Part shown: one piece after another, positions 5,484-7,520 of the stretch
Layout: each line of letters begins with the position of its first letter
How positions within the stretch are numbered: the first letter of the stretch is position 1
Source: Desulfobacula sp.
GTDB lineage: Bacteria > Desulfobacterota > Desulfobacteria > Desulfobacterales > Desulfobacteraceae
Length of the DNA: 7,520 nucleotides
NCBI RefSeq assembly: GCF_021107415.1
Contig: NZ_JAIOSW010000414.1
Coordinates: 1-7,520, forward strand
Direction: 5' to 3'
Position numbers and translations under genes: made by a program
The notes under the pieces: model-generated
Database searches by the model: none
Seen by the model: the letters and a program-made list of their open reading frames with translations, nothing else
Told to the model about the DNA's origin: nothing

Positions 5484-6905
5484 TCAATCCTCTTTTCTTC
5501 CATAGACATCATCAAATCTGACAATATCATCCTCACCCAGATATGAGCCGGACTGGACTTCTATCAGCTCCAGAGGAATTTTTCCCGGATTTTCCAACCG
5601 GTGCAGAGTTCCCAAGGGAATATAGGTGGATTCATCTTCTTTGAGCAGCATTTGTTTTTCTCCCTTGGTGATGATTGCTGAACCTGAAACCACTATCCAG
5701 TGTTCTGCGCGGTGAAAATGCTTTTGCAGCGACAGCTTTGCTCCGGGTTTAACCGTAATTCTTTTTACCTGGAATCTGGGTTCAATATCCATGGTTTCAT
5801 AACTGCCCCAGGGTCTGTAAACTTTGCGGTGGGTAACAGATTCATGCCTGTTCAGATCCTTTAATTGCTTGACAATTTTTTTAACATCCTGAACCCTATC
5901 CCTGGGAGAAACCAAAATAGCATCCTTTGTTTCCACGATAACAAATTTTTCAATACCAACAGCAGCAATCAGGCTGCTTTCAGAATTAATATAGGATTCT
6001 TTAACATCATGGGTTAAAACATCTCCCTTTATAACGTTCAAATCCCCATCCTTTTGCCCCGTCTGCCACAGAGCATCAAATGATCCCAAATCATTCCACC
6101 CGGCATCAAGGGGGATCATTATTCCTTTTGATGTTTTTTCCATTACTGCATAATCAATGGAGTCGGACGGAATGTCTTTAAATCCTTCCAGACTCAACCT
6201 GAAAAAGTCAAGATCCTGAACACCGGTGGCTATCACTTCCTTACATAAGATCATAATATCCGGTGCATGGTTCTCAAGCTCCTTTATAATTGCAGATGCC
6301 TGGAACATGAACATTCCGGAATTCCAGCAATATGATCTGGATTCAATATATCTTTGGGCAGTCGGAAGGTCCGGTTTTTCAACAAATTTCTCAATTTTTG
6401 AGGCACCTGTATCCTTTTCCAGCACTTCACCCTTTTTTATATATCCATATCCGATTTCAGGAGACCTTGGAATAATCCCGAATGTTATCAAATTGTCTTT
6501 TTCAGCATATTTAAGTCCTGCCTGTATGGCGGCATGAAAATCACCGATTTTTTCAATTACATGATCTGCCGGTAATACCAGAAGTATCGGGTCTTCATTG
6601 TTTTCCATTGCCTTTAATGCTGCAAGGGCAATGGCAGGTGCTGTATTTCTGCCCACAGGTTCCAGAATAATTGCATGGGGATCAATCTTAATCTTTCTTA
6701 ATTGTTCAGCCGTCATAAACCTGTGCTCTTCATTGCAGACGACAATGGGCGCCCCCAGCATCTCTATTCCTTCCAGCCTTAATATCGTGTTTTGCAACAT
6801 GGTATTTTCATTATATATATCAATCAGCTGTTTTGGATAAAGCTCTCTGGACAACGGCCAAAGTCTTGTCCCCGATCCTCCTGCAAGAATTACCGGAATA
6901 ATCAT
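5484..6905 (-). CDS. manC: Bifunctional mannose-1-phosphate guanylyltransferase / mannose-6-phosphate isomerase
   Basis: This cytosolic 473-residue enzyme has the usual length of the type II PMI-GMP family (ManC/AlgA/CpsB/XanB). It isomerises fructose-6-phosphate to mannose-6-phosphate and joins mannose-1-phosphate with GTP to make GDP-mannose for surface polysaccharides and GDP-sugars. The nucleotidyltransferase domain (1 to about 285) shows LAGGSGTRLWPLSRELYPKQ (7-26), GRNTAPAIALAAL (85-97), LPADH (111-115) and FVEKPD (174-179). The C-terminal cupin isomerase domain (about 355-470) shows RPWGSYE (364-370), LSLQKHFHRAEHW (391-403) with the metal-binding Gln/His/Glu set, and LGTLHRLENPG (431-441). 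No key residue appears missing. The ATG at 6905 has AGGAG (6911-6915) at 5-nt spacing, and this site overlaps the TAG stop of the methyltransferase 8 bp upstream, indicating one operon. No phosphomannomutase gene is in the window, so that step must be encoded elsewhere. Confidence 0.96.
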   Translation of the reverse strand: MIIPVILAGGSGTRLWPLSRELYPKQLIDIYNENTMLQNTILRLEGIEMLGAPIVVCNEEHRFMTAEQLRKIKIDPHAIILEPVGRNTAPAIALAALKAMENNEDPILLVLPADHVIEKIGDFHAAIQAGLKYAEKDNLITFGIIPRSPEIGYGYIKKGEVLEKDTGASKIEKFVEKPDLPTAQRYIESRSYCWNSGMFMFQASAIIKELENHAPDIMILCKEVIATGVQDLDFFRLSLEGFKDIPSDSIDYAVMEKTSKGIMIPLDAGWNDLGSFDALWQTGQKDGDLNVIKGDVLTHDVKESYINSESSLIAAVGIEKFVIVETKDAILVSPRDRVQDVKKIVKQLKDLNRHESVTHRKVYRPWGSYETMDIEPRFQVKRITVKPGAKLSLQKHFHRAEHWIVVSGSAIITKGEKQMLLKEDESTYIPLGTLHRLENPGKIPLELIEVQSGSYLGEDDIVRFDDVYGRKED

Positions 6906-6913
6906 AATCTCTC

Positions 6914-7520
6914 CTATATTGATGGCTTCATTGCCGTGAATACATTAATCGTCAAACCATGATTGACAGGGTAAGAGTCAATAGACTTAAAATGAAAACC
7001 TGCATCTGTCAACCAGATCTTTATTTTTTCTTTTTCAAACCCAAGCCATGATCCACCGATGATCTCTTTTATTTTTTCCTGACCGTGTTTTTCAAAATCA
7101 GCCAGGATAAACAGGCCTTTTGGTTTGAGCACTCGAAAAACTTCAGTGATTGGCAGTTCAGGTTGTGAGATATGGTGTAACACCATATTCATTATTGCCG
7201 TATCAATTTCTTGATTTTTCATTGGAAGATGTTCAAGTTCACCCAGTCTTAGCTCAGCAGCGGCAGTACCTGAAAGCCTTAACCTTGCCTGCTCCAGCAT
7301 CTCAGGAGAAGCGTCTATGCCAATAAGCTTATGTGACGCTCTTTCGGACAATATCTCAATGAGTTCCCCTGTTCCACAGCCAAGATCTGAAATGTTTCCA
7401 TAAAAAGATAATTTTTCTTTAATCATGGAATTCAAATCAAAATTGCCTAACACTTCTTTTTTCAATCGATCCCACTGGGGTGCTACTGTTTTAAAGAACC
7501 GTTTTGTTCTATTTTGACGA
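6914..7520 (-). CDS. SAM-dependent methyltransferase, probably the C-terminal part of an ArsR-type regulator/methyltransferase (partial, runs off right edge)
   Basis: The reading frame is open from the right edge, so the 201 visible residues are the C-terminal part of a longer protein. A TTG at 7465 lies mid-domain and is unlikely to be the true start. The visible part begins RTKRFFKTVAPQWDRLKKE, a linker very like that between the winged-helix ArsR domain and the methyltransferase in fused regulators, though the helix-turn-helix itself is outside the window. A class I Rossmann methyltransferase (Methyltransf_11-like) follows: SAM-binding motif I SDLGCGTGE (visible residues 44-52), the acidic loop GIDASPEML (67-75), NMVLHHIS (111-118), then RVLKPKGLFILADF (129-142). 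The substrate is unknown. In related genomes, as I recall, such fusions often sit near S-adenosylhomocysteine hydrolase genes; here the downstream partner is manC. The TAG stop overlaps the manC ribosome binding site. Methyltransferase fold is certain; the ArsR fusion is an inference. Confidence 0.85.
   Translation of the reverse strand, partial: RQNRTKRFFKTVAPQWDRLKKEVLGNFDLNSMIKEKLSFYGNISDLGCGTGELIEILSERASHKLIGIDASPEMLEQARLRLSGTAAAELRLGELEHLPMKNQEIDTAIMNMVLHHISQPELPITEVFRVLKPKGLFILADFEKHGQEKIKEIIGGSWLGFEKEKIKIWLTDAGFHFKSIDSYPVNHGLTINVFTAMKPSI

Noticed and set aside
5429..5486. Intrinsic terminator between the convergent small gene and manC
   Set aside because: The 8-bp stem lacks an adjacent T-run on either strand and sits in coding sequence.
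6226..6840. Two plus-strand frames opposite manC (6226-6537 and 6598-6840)
   Set aside because: Both lie entirely antisense to conserved manC domains and encode hydrophobic, low-information sequence typical of shadows.
7465..7465. TTG at 7465 as the methyltransferase start
   Set aside because: The frame is open upstream to the edge with conserved-looking residues (APQWDR) before the TTG, and there is no ribosome binding site.

Overview
This A+T-rich window looks like ordinary chromosome from a free-living Gram-negative bacterium. I favour a marine or sediment sulfate reducer of the Desulfobacterota (Desulfobacteraceae-like). That guess rests on the style of the proteins: a deltaproteobacterial-type rhomboid, a cpYpsA/'molybdenum carrier' protein with a C-terminal DUF6794-like domain, AlgH beside a dynamin-like GTPase, and an ArsR-type methyltransferase beside a bifunctional ManC. 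No marker gene confirms it. I see no rRNA, tRNA, CRISPR array, transposase, integrase, phage gene or attachment site.

Left block (1-1354, minus strand): a cpYpsA-family protein (536-1354) overlaps the start of a rhomboid intramembrane protease gene (539 to beyond base 1) by an ATGA junction. The rhomboid frame is broken by a single-base frameshift at about 297-302. Homology resumes cleanly in another frame and continues through the GASG active-site motif to the window edge.

Middle block: an HD-domain phosphohydrolase gene (1474-2064, plus) is divergent from the cpYpsA gene. Its 3' end overlaps by 12 bp the end of a large dynamin-family GTPase gene (2053-4323 or 4344, minus). The GTPase is downstream of, and probably co-transcribed with, algH/yqgE (4341-4871, minus). 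A 120-bp divergent region with two interlocked sigma70-like promoters separates algH from a small unrecognised gene (4992-5468, plus).

Right block (5484-7520, minus): manC (bifunctional GDP-mannose pyrophosphorylase / mannose-6-phosphate isomerase) sits 8 bp after a SAM-dependent methyltransferase gene. The methyltransferase frame stays open to the right edge, and its linker looks like that of ArsR-type regulator/methyltransferase fusions.

Functionally these are separate housekeeping or accessory units: membrane proteolysis, a predicted nucleotide-binding protein, a phosphohydrolase, membrane remodelling, and GDP-mannose supply for surface polysaccharide. I found no convincing new multi-gene system. 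The observations most worth checking are the broken rhomboid gene, the possibly clipped AlgH C-terminus at the algH/GTPase junction, a 4 x 12-bp in-frame tandem repeat inside the GTPase domain, and the unrecognised gene with a conserved-looking C-terminal tail.
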